Positions 24,573 through 33,822 of a DNA stretch of 64,000 bases are shown here, piece by piece. The stretch comes from an uncultured Allobosea sp. (GTDB taxonomy: Bacteria; Pseudomonadota; Alphaproteobacteria; Rhizobiales; Beijerinckiaceae). A program made the position numbers and the translations under genes. The notes beneath the pieces were generated by a model, which saw nothing but the letters and a program-made list of their open reading frames with translations, did not search any database and was not told where the DNA came from. Each line of letters begins with the position of its first letter. The first letter of the stretch is position 1. The stretch spans positions 62,001-126,000 of the forward strand of contig NZ_CAMFJF010000003.1 in assembly GCF_945956895.1 (NCBI RefSeq), read 5' to 3'.

Positions 24573-25802
24573 TCAGGCGTTGGCGACGCGCCAGGCGGTG
24601 GTGAGCAGGATATTGGCACCGGCGACCATATCGTCATCGGTGCTGAACTCGGCCGGGTTGTGCGAGAGCCCGCCGATCGAGGGGATGAAGACCATCGCCG
24701 TCGGGCAAAGCCGCGCCATCATCTGAGCATCATGACCGGCGCCGGAGATCATGCGGCGGATCGGCAATCCGAACTCGCCGGCGCTGCGCTCGACCTCGGC
24801 GATCAGTTCCTCGGCAAAAGGCGTCGCCGGGAAGCGCGCGAGATCGCGGAAGGAGATCTCGATGCCGTCGCGCGCGGCGAGTTCGGCACAGAAGGCACGC
24901 ACCGCTTCCTCGGCCTGGGCTAGCGGCGCGTCGAGCGGATTGCGCAGGTCGAGCGTCATCACCACGGTCTCGGGCACGACATTGACGTTACCGGGCTGGA
25001 CGCGGATGACACCGCTATTGGCGAGCTGATTGGGGATGGTCTTGGTCAATTCGTTGGCGAAGATGTTGATGCGCGCGGCGGCGAGGCCGGGGTCCTTGCG
25101 ATAGGCCATCGGCGTCGTGCCGGCATGGCTCGGGCGGCCCTTGAGGGTGAGCTCGAGCCAGCAGATGCCCTGGATGCCGGTGACGGCGCCGAGCCCGCCA
25201 CCCTCGTTCTCCAGCACCGGCCCCTGCTCGATATGCATCTCGAGATAGGCATGAGCCGGCAGGAAGCCCGGCTTCTCCGCGCCCTCGTAGCCGATCCGCT
25301 TCAGTTCGGCGCCCAGCCCGATGCCGTCGGAATCGACCTCCCTGTGCGCCGCTTCGACGCTCATGCCGCCGGCCCAGACATAGGAGCCGAGCATGTCGGG
25401 ATGGAAGCGCGCGCCCTCCTCGTTGGTGAAGGCGATCACCGCCATATCGCGCTTCGGGGTCAGGCCGGCATCGCGCAAGGCTGCGAGAACCTCGACGCCG
25501 GCGATGACGCCAAGCGCGCCGTCGAAGCGCCCGCCGGTGCCGACCGTATCGATATGCGAGCCCATGATGACGGCCGGGCCGTCCTCAAGCCCCTTCAGGA
25601 CGCCGACGATGTTGCCGATCGCATCGACCCGGGTATCGAGGCCGAGCGCCTGCATCTGGCCGACCAGCCAGTCGCGGCCCTGCCTGTCCTCATCGGTCAG
25701 GGCGAGACGGCGACAACCGCCTTCGGGCGTCGCACCGATCTTCGAGAGTTCTGCCAGGCGCGAGGTCAGCCTCGCTCCATCGATCCTCAGATTGGTGCTC
25801 AT
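24573..25802 (-). CDS. M20-family Zn-dependent hydrolase, N-carbamoyl-L-amino-acid hydrolase / allantoate amidohydrolase type
   Basis: 409 aa from the ATG at 25802, with GGAGGG upstream; the 602-aa ORF in the track is over-extended. Metal-binding motifs GSHIDTVGTGGRFDG, NEEGARFHPDMLGS and EMHIEQGP are those of the HyuC/AllC/ureidopropionase group. The lid-domain residues in GRPSHAGTTPM are present. It removes a carbamoyl group from an N-carbamoyl amino acid or ureido compound using two metal ions. It is the first gene of the long minus-strand cluster and diverges from the MATE gene. Confidence 0.9.
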   Translation of the reverse strand: MSTNLRIDGARLTSRLAELSKIGATPEGGCRRLALTDEDRQGRDWLVGQMQALGLDTRVDAIGNIVGVLKGLEDGPAVIMGSHIDTVGTGGRFDGALGVIAGVEVLAALRDAGLTPKRDMAVIAFTNEEGARFHPDMLGSYVWAGGMSVEAAHREVDSDGIGLGAELKRIGYEGAEKPGFLPAHAYLEMHIEQGPVLENEGGGLGAVTGIQGICWLELTLKGRPSHAGTTPMAYRKDPGLAAARINIFANELTKTIPNQLANSGVIRVQPGNVNVVPETVVMTLDLRNPLDAPLAQAEEAVRAFCAELAARDGIEISFRDLARFPATPFAEELIAEVERSAGEFGLPIRRMISGAGHDAQMMARLCPTAMVFIPSIGGLSHNPAEFSTDDDMVAGANILLTTAWRVANA

Positions 25803-25946
25803 CGGTTCAGGCCCTCCGTCGTCGGCAAGGCAAGATGCAGACCACGGCCGGACTTGTCGACCCGCGTCCAACGCATCGGCTCCGGACAGCGGCGCGCGTG
25901 ACACCGGCTGTTTCGGCTCTCCGATCGGCGGTAGAAGCGGCGCCCC

Positions 25947-27353
25947 ATGTCTGCAATCGCCGAATCCCGCACGCATCATTCCTGGCTCGCGGAGGCCCGC
26001 GCCATGCTGGCCCTGAGCTGGCCGATGGTGCTGACCAATGTCGCGCAGAACGCGATGACGGCGACCGACGTCATCATGATGGGCCATCTGAGCCCTGATT
26101 CGCTGGCCGCCGGCGCGCTTGGCACCAATCTCTACAATGCCGCGCTGATCTTTGGCATCGGTGCGATGGGCGCGGTCTCGCCGATGATCGCGATCGAGCT
26201 CGGCCGCAACAAGCACGCGGTGCGCGACCTGCGCCGCACGGTCCGACAGGGCTTCTGGGCCGCTGCGACCATGGTCGGGCCGATGTGGCTCTTCCTCTGG
26301 CAGGCCGAGTTCATCCTCAGGGCGATGGGACAGGACCCAGCCCTGTCGAGGGCAGCGGCGTCCTATATCCACACGCTGCAATGGGGCCTGCTGCCCTTCT
26401 TCCTCTATCTGTGCCTGCGCGGCTTCGTCGCCGCGCTGCAGCGGCCGCGCTGGGCCTTCATCGTCGTGCTCTTCGCCGTGGCGTTCAACGCCTTCGCCAA
26501 CTGGTGCCTGATGTTCGGGCGGCTCGGTTTCCCGGCACTCGGCCTGCCCGGCTCCGGCATGGCGACCGCGCTATCGTCGACCCTGATGTTCCTCGGCCTG
26601 GCGCTCGTCGTCATGCTGGACCGGCGCTTCCGGCGCTATCAGGTGTTCGGCCGCTTCTGGGTGCCGGACTGGCCGCGCTACCGCGCCTTCTGGCGCATGG
26701 GCCTGCCGATCTCGCTGACGCTCTCCTTCGAATCGCTGATCTTCTACGGCGCCGCCTTCATGATGGGCCTGATCGGCTCGACCGCTCTCGCAGCCCATGC
26801 CATCGCGATCCAGATCGCCTCGCTCGCCTTCATGGTGCCGCTCGGCATCGGCCAGGCCGGGACCGTGCGCGTCGGGCGCGCCTTCGGCTCGGGCGACAAG
26901 GAGGGCATCCGGCGCGCCGGCATGATGGCGCTGATCCTGGCGCTGAGCTTCATGAGCTTCACGGCGCTGCTGATGGCGACGGTGCCGCACTCGCTGATCG
27001 CGCCCTTCCTCGACCGCTCGAAGCCCGGCGCGGAGGCGGTCGCTCAGATCGCCACGATCTTCCTGTTCTATGCCGCCGTCTTCCAGATCGCGGACGGGGC
27101 GCAGGTCATCGGCTCGTCGATCCTGCGCGGCCTCGGCGACACGCGCCTGCCGATGATCCTCGCCGGCATCGGCTACTGGGGCATCGGCCTGCCGCTCTCG
27201 GCCGCGCTCGGCTTCCTGACGCCGCTCGCCGGCAGCGGCATCTGGATCGGGCTGGTGACCGGGCTCTCGGTCGTCGCCGTGATGATGCTCTGGCGCTGGT
27301 GGGCCCGAGAAAGCCTGGGATTGCTGAAATGGGGGCTGCACGAGGCGGCCTGA
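25947..27353 (+). CDS. MATE family efflux transporter
   Basis: 468 aa with 12 membrane segments in two six-helix halves. The first helix region has LSWPMVLTNVAQNAMTATDVIMMG and the second half repeats the pattern near SLTLSFESLIFYGAAFMMG. NorM-type pumps expel drugs or metabolites in exchange for Na+ or H+. The gene stands alone, divergent from the hydrolase cluster, and is followed by a strong hairpin. Substrates cannot be inferred. Confidence 0.92.
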   Translation: MSAIAESRTHHSWLAEARAMLALSWPMVLTNVAQNAMTATDVIMMGHLSPDSLAAGALGTNLYNAALIFGIGAMGAVSPMIAIELGRNKHAVRDLRRTVRQGFWAAATMVGPMWLFLWQAEFILRAMGQDPALSRAAASYIHTLQWGLLPFFLYLCLRGFVAALQRPRWAFIVVLFAVAFNAFANWCLMFGRLGFPALGLPGSGMATALSSTLMFLGLALVVMLDRRFRRYQVFGRFWVPDWPRYRAFWRMGLPISLTLSFESLIFYGAAFMMGLIGSTALAAHAIAIQIASLAFMVPLGIGQAGTVRVGRAFGSGDKEGIRRAGMMALILALSFMSFTALLMATVPHSLIAPFLDRSKPGAEAVAQIATIFLFYAAVFQIADGAQVIGSSILRGLGDTRLPMILAGIGYWGIGLPLSAALGFLTPLAGSGIWIGLVTGLSVVAVMMLWRWWARESLGLLKWGLHEAA

Positions 27354-27370
27354 CCTGACGAGGCAGCGCT

Positions 27371-27400
27371 CAACGCTGTTGCCGAATGGCAACAGCGTTG
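27371..27400 (+). terminator. 13-bp hairpin after MATE gene
   Basis: CAACGCTGTTGCC pairs perfectly with GGCAACAGCGTTG around a GAAT loop, 17 bases after the MATE stop codon. There is no T run, so its termination efficiency is uncertain. Confidence 0.55.
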
Positions 27401-27535
27401 CACAGACACAATTTGGCCATCTCCTGTTCACCCCACGGCCATCTCGGCAACCTTGAACGGGGGTCGTCAACGGCGCATGGAACCACGGCGCCGTTCCGCC
27501 GTTCATTCCTGCCTGTAACGCCGAGTTGTCCGTCG

Positions 27536-28297
27536 ATGTCCCCCGTCCGTCCGTCCGCCTCTCCCCTCGCCCGGCCGACCCGCCGCGTCTTCGCGGCCCT
27601 GAGTCCGCTCTTCCTCGCCGCCTGCGTCGCGACCAGGCGCCAGGAGCCGTTCGAGGTGCCGAATCGGGGGCCGCAGATCAGCGCCGAATATCTGTCGATG
27701 TATGGCGAGCGGCCGGATGAGCAGCACCCGCTACCAGCGACGGATCTCACCGAGGTCGATCCGCAGTTCCTGCGCCGCATCGTCACCTACCCGACCCCCG
27801 AACGGCCCGGCACCATCGTCGTCGATACCGACAACCGCTTCCTCTATCTCGTCCAGGAGGGCGGCAAGGCGATCCGCTACGGCATCGGCGTCGGCAAACA
27901 GGGCATGTCCTGGCGCGGCCGCGCGACGGTCGCGCGCAAGGCCCAGTGGCCGCGCTGGACCCCGACGGCGGCGATGATCGCCCGCGAGCCGGAGCGCAAC
28001 CGCCCCTGGGCCGGCGGCATGGCCGGCGGCCTCGAGAACCCGCTCGGCGCCCGCGCGCTCTATCTCTATCAGGGCAACCGCGACACGCTGTACCGCATCC
28101 ACGGCACCTCGGAGCCGTGGTCGATCGGCAAGTCGGTATCGTCGGGCTGCATCCGCCTGTTCAACCAGGACATCATCGACCTCTACAGCCGCGTTCCGTC
28201 GGGCACGACGGTCGTGGTTCTGAACCGCGGCACGCTGCAGGCGCCGTCCGATGTCGACGAGATGCCGCCGCCGGACGACGATTTCGGCAACATCTGA
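27536..28297 (+). CDS. L,D-transpeptidase (YkuD domain) lipoprotein
   Basis: 253 aa from the ATG at 27536; the longer ORF adds 50 unsupported residues. [15 protein letters not shown] is a lipoprotein signal with the lipidated Cys at about residue 30. The YkuD catalytic core is [22 protein letters not shown], with His and the nucleophilic Cys. L,D-transpeptidases cross-link peptidoglycan 3-3 or attach proteins to it in the periplasm. A paralogue lies at 29303-30118 on the other strand, sharing [11 protein letters not shown] and the catalytic motif spacing. The acidic tail ([11 protein letters not shown]) is unusual. Confidence 0.92.
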   Translation: MSPVRPSASPLARPTRRVFAALSPLFLAACVATRRQEPFEVPNRGPQISAEYLSMYGERPDEQHPLPATDLTEVDPQFLRRIVTYPTPERPGTIVVDTDNRFLYLVQEGGKAIRYGIGVGKQGMSWRGRATVARKAQWPRWTPTAAMIAREPERNRPWAGGMAGGLENPLGARALYLYQGNRDTLYRIHGTSEPWSIGKSVSSGCIRLFNQDIIDLYSRVPSGTTVVVLNRGTLQAPSDVDEMPPPDDDFGNI

Positions 28298-28393
28298 CGC
28301 AAGCTGCGTCACGCCGACGCCTTGATACCGTCACAGGGCGATCCCACCTCTTGAGCGCGGCGCAACCGTGCCGCCCAACGAGAGGAGATGACG

Positions 28394-29206
28394 ATGACGC
28401 CGCAGGAACGCGACGTGATCGCCGGGATTTTCGACCGCCTGAAACAGGCGGCCAATCAGCCCCGCGACCCCGAGGCTGAGAGCTTCATCGCAGAGCGCCT
28501 GCGCGAGCAGCCCTATGCGCCCTATGCCATGGCCCAGGCGGTCTATGTGCAGGAGCAGGCGGTGACCAATCTGCATCAGCAGGTCGAGAGCCTGCAGGCG
28601 CAGCTGCGCGAGGCCCAAAGCCGCGCCAGCGAGGCCGCGCAACCGCAGGCCGGTGGCTTCCTGTCCGGCATCTTCGGCGGTGCGTCCGTACCCCGCACCG
28701 GCTCGGTCCCGCCCGTGCCGCTGCGCACCGACGCCGCCGCTCCCTCTGCCGCCTGGAACACGCAGCCGCAGGCCGCCGCCCCGGCGCAGGCCATGCCGAT
28801 GCAGCCGCAAGCACCGCAACCCGGCCCGTGGAGCAACCAGCCGCAGCAGCCGTCCCGCGGCGGCGGCTTCATGGCGAGCGCGCTGACCACCGCGGCCGGC
28901 GTTGCCGGCGGCATGATGCTCGGCAACGTGCTGAGCAATGCCTTCGGCGGCGGCAGCAAGCCCGCGGCCCAGGCGGCGAGCGACACGAGCTCAGGCAGCA
29001 CGTCGGGGGCCACCTCCCAGCAGGCCGCTTATGATCAGGGCGCCAGCGATCAGGCGGCCTATGACAGAGGCTCGTCCGATCAGGCGCAGCAGGACCGTGG
29101 CTACGGCCAGGGCTATGACGGCGAGGCCAACTACCAGAACGCGAGCCAGGACGACAGCGACCCCGGTTTCGACGATGGCGGCGGGGACGACGACAGCTGG
29201 GTCTGA
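28394..29206 (+). CDS. DUF2076 domain-containing protein
   Basis: 270 aa. The N terminus MTPQERDVIAGIFDRLKQAA is the DUF2076 signature. A coiled coil around residues 55-85 (AVTNLHQQVESLQAQLREA) is followed by a Pro/Ala/Gln-rich linker, a short hydrophobic glycine-rich segment (AGVAGGMMLGNVLSNAFGGG), and an acidic, Ser/Gln/Tyr-rich tail. Two ATGs six bases apart exist; the second has the better spacing to AGGAG. The function of the family is unknown, and it is thought to be periplasmic or envelope-linked. It lies between two L,D-transpeptidase genes, consistent with an envelope role. Confidence 0.87.
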   Translation: MTPQERDVIAGIFDRLKQAANQPRDPEAESFIAERLREQPYAPYAMAQAVYVQEQAVTNLHQQVESLQAQLREAQSRASEAAQPQAGGFLSGIFGGASVPRTGSVPPVPLRTDAAAPSAAWNTQPQAAAPAQAMPMQPQAPQPGPWSNQPQQPSRGGGFMASALTTAAGVAGGMMLGNVLSNAFGGGSKPAAQAASDTSSGSTSGATSQQAAYDQGASDQAAYDRGSSDQAQQDRGYGQGYDGEANYQNASQDDSDPGFDDGGGDDDSWV

Positions 29207-29242
29207 GGACGGACTGCCCGTCCCGCCTCACCGATAGAATGC

Positions 29243-29273
29243 AAACGGCGGCCGCGATGCGCGACCGCCGTTT
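29243..29273. terminator. Bidirectional hairpin between convergent genes
   Basis: AAACGGCGG pairs with CCGCCGTTT, with an inner CGCG-ATG-CGCG stem. The A run on one side and T run on the other suit termination of both the DUF2076 gene and the convergent L,D-transpeptidase gene. Confidence 0.7.
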
Positions 29274-29302
29274 GTCATTCCAGGATCAGGCAGCACCCGA
29301 CC

Positions 29303-30118
29303 TCAGATCACCAGTACCTTCGCGCCGACACGCACGCGCTCGTAAAGGTCCGTCACGTCGTCATTGGTCATGCGGATGCAGCCCGAGGAGACCGCCTGCC
29401 CGATCGTGTTGGGCTCGTTCGTGCCGTGGATGCGGTAGAGCGTCGAACCCAGATACATGGCGCGCGCGCCCATCGGGTTCTCGGGGCCGCCGGCCATGAA
29501 GCGCGGCAGGTCGGGCCGGCGCTTCAGCATCTCGCCGGGCGGCGTCCAGCTCGGCCATTCCGCCTTGCGGGTGATCGTCTTCATGCCGGCCCAGGAGAAG
29601 CCCGGCCGACCGACACCGATGCCGTAGCGCATGGCCCGGCCGCCCGGTTGCACCAGGAAGAGGAAACGCTGCGGCGTATCGATGATGATCGTGCCGGGCT
29701 TGTGCGGGCCGTCATAGGCGACTTCCTGCTTGCGGAAGCGCGGGTCGACGATCTGCTGGATGCCCTGCTGCGGCTCGACCGGCTGGCCGAGCGCGGCCAT
29801 GCGGCGGCTGACCTGCGGCTGGCGAGCCGCCTCGAAGGGATCGACCTCGTAGCCGCCCTGCGGCTGCATGCGCTGGCCATAGGCATAGCCGCCCGGTCGG
29901 TTATAAACAGCGCCGCTCCGTCCCGCCGGTGTCGGATCGCGGCCCGTCATCAGCATCTCGATGAAGCCGCCGCCATAATTGCCGCGCCCTCCGGAAGCCA
30001 TCGGGTCGTTCGGCGCGGCATAACCGTAATTCTGGCGATAGCCCTGCGCGGAAGCCGGCCCGGCCATAGCCAGAGCCCCGGCGGCGGTCAGGAGCGGGAG
30101 AAGGATCTTTCGACGCAT
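29303..30118 (-). CDS. L,D-transpeptidase (YkuD domain), secreted
   Basis: 271 aa from the ATG at 30118; MRRKILLPLLTAAGALAMAGPASAQ is a Sec signal peptide cleaved after ASA. A Gly/Tyr/Pro-rich linker precedes the YkuD domain, whose catalytic motif is RIHGTNEPNTIGQAVSSGCIRM. Periplasmic peptidoglycan cross-linking is the expected role. It is a paralogue of the lipoprotein enzyme at 27536 but is soluble rather than lipidated. Confidence 0.92.
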   Translation of the reverse strand: MRRKILLPLLTAAGALAMAGPASAQGYRQNYGYAAPNDPMASGGRGNYGGGFIEMLMTGRDPTPAGRSGAVYNRPGGYAYGQRMQPQGGYEVDPFEAARQPQVSRRMAALGQPVEPQQGIQQIVDPRFRKQEVAYDGPHKPGTIIIDTPQRFLFLVQPGGRAMRYGIGVGRPGFSWAGMKTITRKAEWPSWTPPGEMLKRRPDLPRFMAGGPENPMGARAMYLGSTLYRIHGTNEPNTIGQAVSSGCIRMTNDDVTDLYERVRVGAKVLVI

Positions 30119-30282
30119 GACGCAGGTACTCTCGACATCGATCGCCGGAAGCCTGCGACGCGCCCTCAAAGGAATGGTGAATCGTTGACTCTCAAAGGCG
30201 GAAACCGGCCTTAAACCGCTCAATTCTCGGAATTAACCTTAGCGAGCCGTCAAGCGACAGGGTGAAGGAAAGCTTGTCGGCC

Positions 30283-31713
30283 TCACCGCCGGGCCGCGCG
30301 CCGGGCGAGCCAGCGCAGCGTCAGGCCGGTGCGCCAGCGGCCGACATCGCAGGCCAGAATCACCGCCGCATAGACCACCCCACCCAGGCCGATCTGAAGC
30401 GGCAGTTCGAGCCCGGCCGGAAGCGCACCGCGCAGCGGCCAGAGCGCGAGCCCCATGGCGGCACCGGCAGCGAGAATGCAACCGATCTCGCGCAGCGGCG
30501 GCAGGATCGACAGCGCACGCAAAGCGATCACGGCCATGACCAGCAGCGCGGTCAGATAGGCGGCGCTCTGTGCGATCGAAACCGTCATCGGCGCCAGCGC
30601 TCCCGGCGAGGCGAAGATGATGGCGAGGTTGACGGCGAGCCCGATGAGCGCGGCGAGGATGGCGACGAGCGTGCGTTTCGCCAGCAGGAATACGGGGGCC
30701 AGCGCCGCCTGGAACAGCGCGATCGCCGCAAAACCCGGCAGGAGCGACGCCATATGACCGGCGAAATGGCCGCGGAAGCTTGCGGGTACGAAGAGCCGTT
30801 CGAAGGCCGGCAGGACCAGCCAGAAGCCGAGTGCCACCGGGAGCACGCAGGCAAGTACAGGAACCATATTCCGGGCGATGCGCTTCTGCGCGGCGACACG
30901 CCCGCGCGTCTCATCGAGGCGGATGACCTCGCGCAGCAGCACGATCTCGAGCATCGAGGCCAGCACCGGGAAGAGCCTGAGGCCGATATCGGAGGCCAGC
31001 GAGAAATAGCCGGCCTCGGCGAAACCGTGGCTCTCGGCCAGGATGGCGCGGTTGATAAGCGGAATCGCGGCATAGACGGCGTTGCCCGCGACCAGCGGCA
31101 GGGCATAGCGCGCAAAACCGCGCATCAGGTCCGTCCGAAGCGCGCCCGGTGCCGGCTTCGCATCGGCCAGGCGCCGGCGAACGGCCAGAGCGGCAGCAAC
31201 TGCGCTGAGCACGCCGCCGAGGAGCACGACAGCCGGATCACGGGCCAGCCAGGCACCACCGACCATCAGCAACAAGGCCGCCACGCTCCTGACGAGCACG
31301 AGCCGGGCATAGGCCGCATCGAGGAAGCGGGCGCGGGCGATGGCTGCGTGATAGTCGAACCAGCCGGCGGCGATACCGCCCGCGACCGAGATCATCAGCA
31401 GCGCGGCAGGGAGTCCGGCATCGACGCCCGCCAGCAACGCAGCGGCCAGCAGCGCACAGAGCGACAGGCTCACACCGGCGAAGAGCAGATCGAGCGTCGC
31501 CCGGATACCGGGGTCGCTCTCCCGGCTTTGCAGCGAATAGAAGCGGACGACGGAGAGCTTCAGCCAGTCGAGCAGCGCCGTGTTGACCAGCACGACGGTG
31601 GCGGCGCCGATGGCATAGAGCCCGAAGGCCTCCGGGCCGAGGAACAGGGCGACGAGCAGCCCGAGGACGAAATTCAGCCCGGCATTGATGATGAAGGGCA
31701 GAAGAACAGTCAT
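30283..31713 (-). CDS. Polysaccharide flippase-like membrane protein (MOP/Wzx type)
   Basis: 476 aa with 12-14 hydrophobic segments, from TVLLPFIINAGLNFVLGLLVALFLG onward. The pattern fits the oligosaccharide flippase branch of the MOP superfamily, which moves lipid-linked sugars across the inner membrane. A GTG at 31761 could add 16 residues. No glycosyltransferase genes are adjacent, so the substrate is unknown. The C-terminal end is Arg-rich (LRWLARRAARR). Confidence 0.8.
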   Translation of the reverse strand: MTVLLPFIINAGLNFVLGLLVALFLGPEAFGLYAIGAATVVLVNTALLDWLKLSVVRFYSLQSRESDPGIRATLDLLFAGVSLSLCALLAAALLAGVDAGLPAALLMISVAGGIAAGWFDYHAAIARARFLDAAYARLVLVRSVAALLLMVGGAWLARDPAVVLLGGVLSAVAAALAVRRRLADAKPAPGALRTDLMRGFARYALPLVAGNAVYAAIPLINRAILAESHGFAEAGYFSLASDIGLRLFPVLASMLEIVLLREVIRLDETRGRVAAQKRIARNMVPVLACVLPVALGFWLVLPAFERLFVPASFRGHFAGHMASLLPGFAAIALFQAALAPVFLLAKRTLVAILAALIGLAVNLAIIFASPGALAPMTVSIAQSAAYLTALLVMAVIALRALSILPPLREIGCILAAGAAMGLALWPLRGALPAGLELPLQIGLGGVVYAAVILACDVGRWRTGLTLRWLARRAARR

Positions 31714-31924
31714 CGTGCCCCAGAGGCTGTTAGGGACTGTGGGATGGAAGGCCCGACTCACCGACGGTGTGCCTCCCAGAATCGGGGGTAACCGGACGGA
31801 CCGGGTTTTCCAAGGGGGCGTTGCGAAGCCCGACGAGCCGCCTGCCCACGCCCTGTCGCCACGGCATTGGGCGATCCCGTTCCCGCATCTTCACGACGGC
31901 AGGATTTGCCCCTAAGGCAGGCAA

Positions 31925-32416
31925 ATGACCCCGCCTATCCGGCTTGCCCGCGACGACGATTCCGGCCCGCTCTCCGCCCTCATCGCGGCGAGCTTCGCGG
32001 AATATCCGGGCTGCGTCTTCGTCGAGGAAGAGCTTCCCGAACTGCGCCGGCCTGCGTCCTATTTCGCGGCCAAGGGCGGCGTCCTCTGGATCGCGGACGG
32101 GCCGGACGGACGTGTCGCCGGCTCGCTCGGCGTCGTACCTGTGCCGGAGCAGAACGCCGTCGAGCTGGCCAAGGTCTATGTCGACCCCACTTTCCGGGGC
32201 GCCGGGCTGGCACAGACCCTCTTCGCCAGGGCGGTCGACTTCGCGGAACAGGGCGGCTTCGCCGAGATGACGCTGTGGTCCGACACGCGTTTCACCCGCG
32301 GCCATCGCTTCTACGAGAAGCTCGGCTTCGTGCGCTGGCCAGGCGAACGCTATCTCGGCGACCTCTCGGAAAGCTGGGAATATCACTTCCGCAAGCCGCT
32401 GCGCCGCGCGTCGTGA
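31925..32416 (+). CDS. GNAT family N-acetyltransferase
   Basis: 163 aa. VELAKVYVDPTFRGAGLAQTL is the core strand plus the acetyl-CoA-binding loop (RGAGLA); TLWSDTRFTRGHRFYEKLGFVR is motif B with the common F-Y-E-K-L-G-F. AGGCAGG precedes the ATG. Its stop overlaps the GTG start of the following transporter gene (GTGA), so the two are probably translated together. Substrate unknown. Confidence 0.9.
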   Translation: MTPPIRLARDDDSGPLSALIAASFAEYPGCVFVEEELPELRRPASYFAAKGGVLWIADGPDGRVAGSLGVVPVPEQNAVELAKVYVDPTFRGAGLAQTLFARAVDFAEQGGFAEMTLWSDTRFTRGHRFYEKLGFVRWPGERYLGDLSESWEYHFRKPLRRAS

Positions 32417-33255
32417 CTGCGGCCGTCGCCTTCCGGGCCGCACTCGGCATCGCCCTGCTCACCGCCATGGACGGTGTGATCAAGGGCCAGATGCAGCAGC
32501 ATCCGTTCATCGTGGCGCTGTTCATGCGCTTCCTGATGGGCGGCATCTGCGCGCTCATCGTGCTCGCCATCGCCCGTCCCAACCGGCCGACCCGCGCCAG
32601 CCTCATCGGCAATGTCGCGCGCGTACCGCTCGTCGTGCTGACGGCCGGCAGCTTCTTCTATTCGGTCTCGGTTCTGCCGCTGGCGGAGGCGCTGACGCTG
32701 TCCTTCCTGGCGCCGGTCTTCGTCGCGCTGCTCGGCGGGCTCCTGCTCAAGGAGAAGATCGACAGGCGCATCCTGCAGGCGCTCGGCTTCGGACTCGCCG
32801 GCATGCTGGTGATGGTCTGGCCACGCCTGCAGGGCCATGTCAGCGGCGCCAGCCTCGGCGTCGCCGCCGCGCTGTTCTCGGCGGTGAGTTACGCCTTCAA
32901 CCTGATCCTGCTCAGGCGCATCGCGGTCCGCGAGCACCCGACCGTCATCGTCGCCTTCCAGAATGTCGGGCCGGCGGTGTGCCTCGCCATTCCGGCGGCT
33001 CTCGCCTTCGTGCCGATGACGCTGACGGACCTCGCGGCCTATCTGTTCGCGGGCGCGCTCGGTGTTGCCGGGCATCTCACGCTGACCTCGGCCTATGCGC
33101 GCGCCGCCGCCTCGCAGCTGGCTCCCATCGAGTACACGGCGCTGATCTGGGCGAGCCTGCTCGGCTTCTTCGTCTTCGGCGAAGTGCCGCTCTATACGAC
33201 CTATCTCGGCGCGCTGCTGATCGTCGCGGGCGCTGTCGCAGTCAGCCGGCGTTAG
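32413..33255 (+). CDS. DMT (EamA) family transporter
   Basis: 280 aa with ten membrane segments in two EamA repeats. The first begins FRAALGIALLTAMDGVIKG, the second near SLGVAAALFSAVSYAFNLILL. The start is a GTG overlapping the GNAT stop; the ORF track's longer form reads through the GNAT gene in another frame. EamA proteins export or import small metabolites. Coupling with an acetyltransferase suggests modification and export of one compound, which is inference. Confidence 0.88.
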   Translation: MTAAVAFRAALGIALLTAMDGVIKGQMQQHPFIVALFMRFLMGGICALIVLAIARPNRPTRASLIGNVARVPLVVLTAGSFFYSVSVLPLAEALTLSFLAPVFVALLGGLLLKEKIDRRILQALGFGLAGMLVMVWPRLQGHVSGASLGVAAALFSAVSYAFNLILLRRIAVREHPTVIVAFQNVGPAVCLAIPAALAFVPMTLTDLAAYLFAGALGVAGHLTLTSAYARAAASQLAPIEYTALIWASLLGFFVFGEVPLYTTYLGALLIVAGAVAVSRR

Positions 33256-33724
33256 ATTTCGCCGGGAAGACCATGCAGGTCTCGGTGCCGTGCGCGAGCA
33301 ATTTGCCGCGCGCATCGACCAGCTTGCCTTCCGTCGTGATCACCGAGCTGCCGCGATGGATCAGCTTGCCCTCGCAGCGCACCGGGCCGTTGTCCGGCAT
33401 GACCGGACGGACATAGTTCAGCTTCATCTCCAGCGTGGTGTAGCCCTCGCCCGGCTTCAGCGTGGCGTGGGCGGCGCAAGCCATGGCGGAATCGAGGATC
33501 GTCGCGGTCCAGCCGCCATGGATCGTGCCGAGCGGATTGAAGAAGCGGGCGGAAGGCTGGCCGACGAAGACCACCCTGCCCTCATCGGCCTCGACCAGCT
33601 CGAAATCCATCGCATCGGCGAAGGGCGGCGCCGGATTGGTGCCGGCGATGATCCCGCGCAGGAAGCTCAAGCCATCGCCCGCGACCAGCTCCTCGCGAGA
33701 CACCACCCCAACCGCGCGCTTCAT
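33242..33724 (-). CDS. PaaI-family hotdog thioesterase
   Basis: 160 aa from the ATG at 33724, which has GGAG eight bases upstream. The earlier start in the track would translate a palindromic repeat. NPLGTIHGGWTATILDSAMACAA is the hotdog helix with the HGG...D motif of the PaaI/YdiI group, which hydrolyses acyl-CoA thioesters in the cytosol. It overlaps the 3' end of the DMT gene tail to tail by 14 bases. Confidence 0.9.
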   Translation of the reverse strand: MKRAVGVVSREELVAGDGLSFLRGIIAGTNPAPPFADAMDFELVEADEGRVVFVGQPSARFFNPLGTIHGGWTATILDSAMACAAHATLKPGEGYTTLEMKLNYVRPVMPDNGPVRCEGKLIHRGSSVITTEGKLVDARGKLLAHGTETCMVFPAKSNAG

Positions 33725-33822
33725 GCCGATCTCCATTCGTGTAACTGCACGATATGGATGAGACAGTGAAGGCGTCAACGGGTAGAATGGCAATAGATGC
33801 TTCAGGGCCCTTGAAGCATGCG

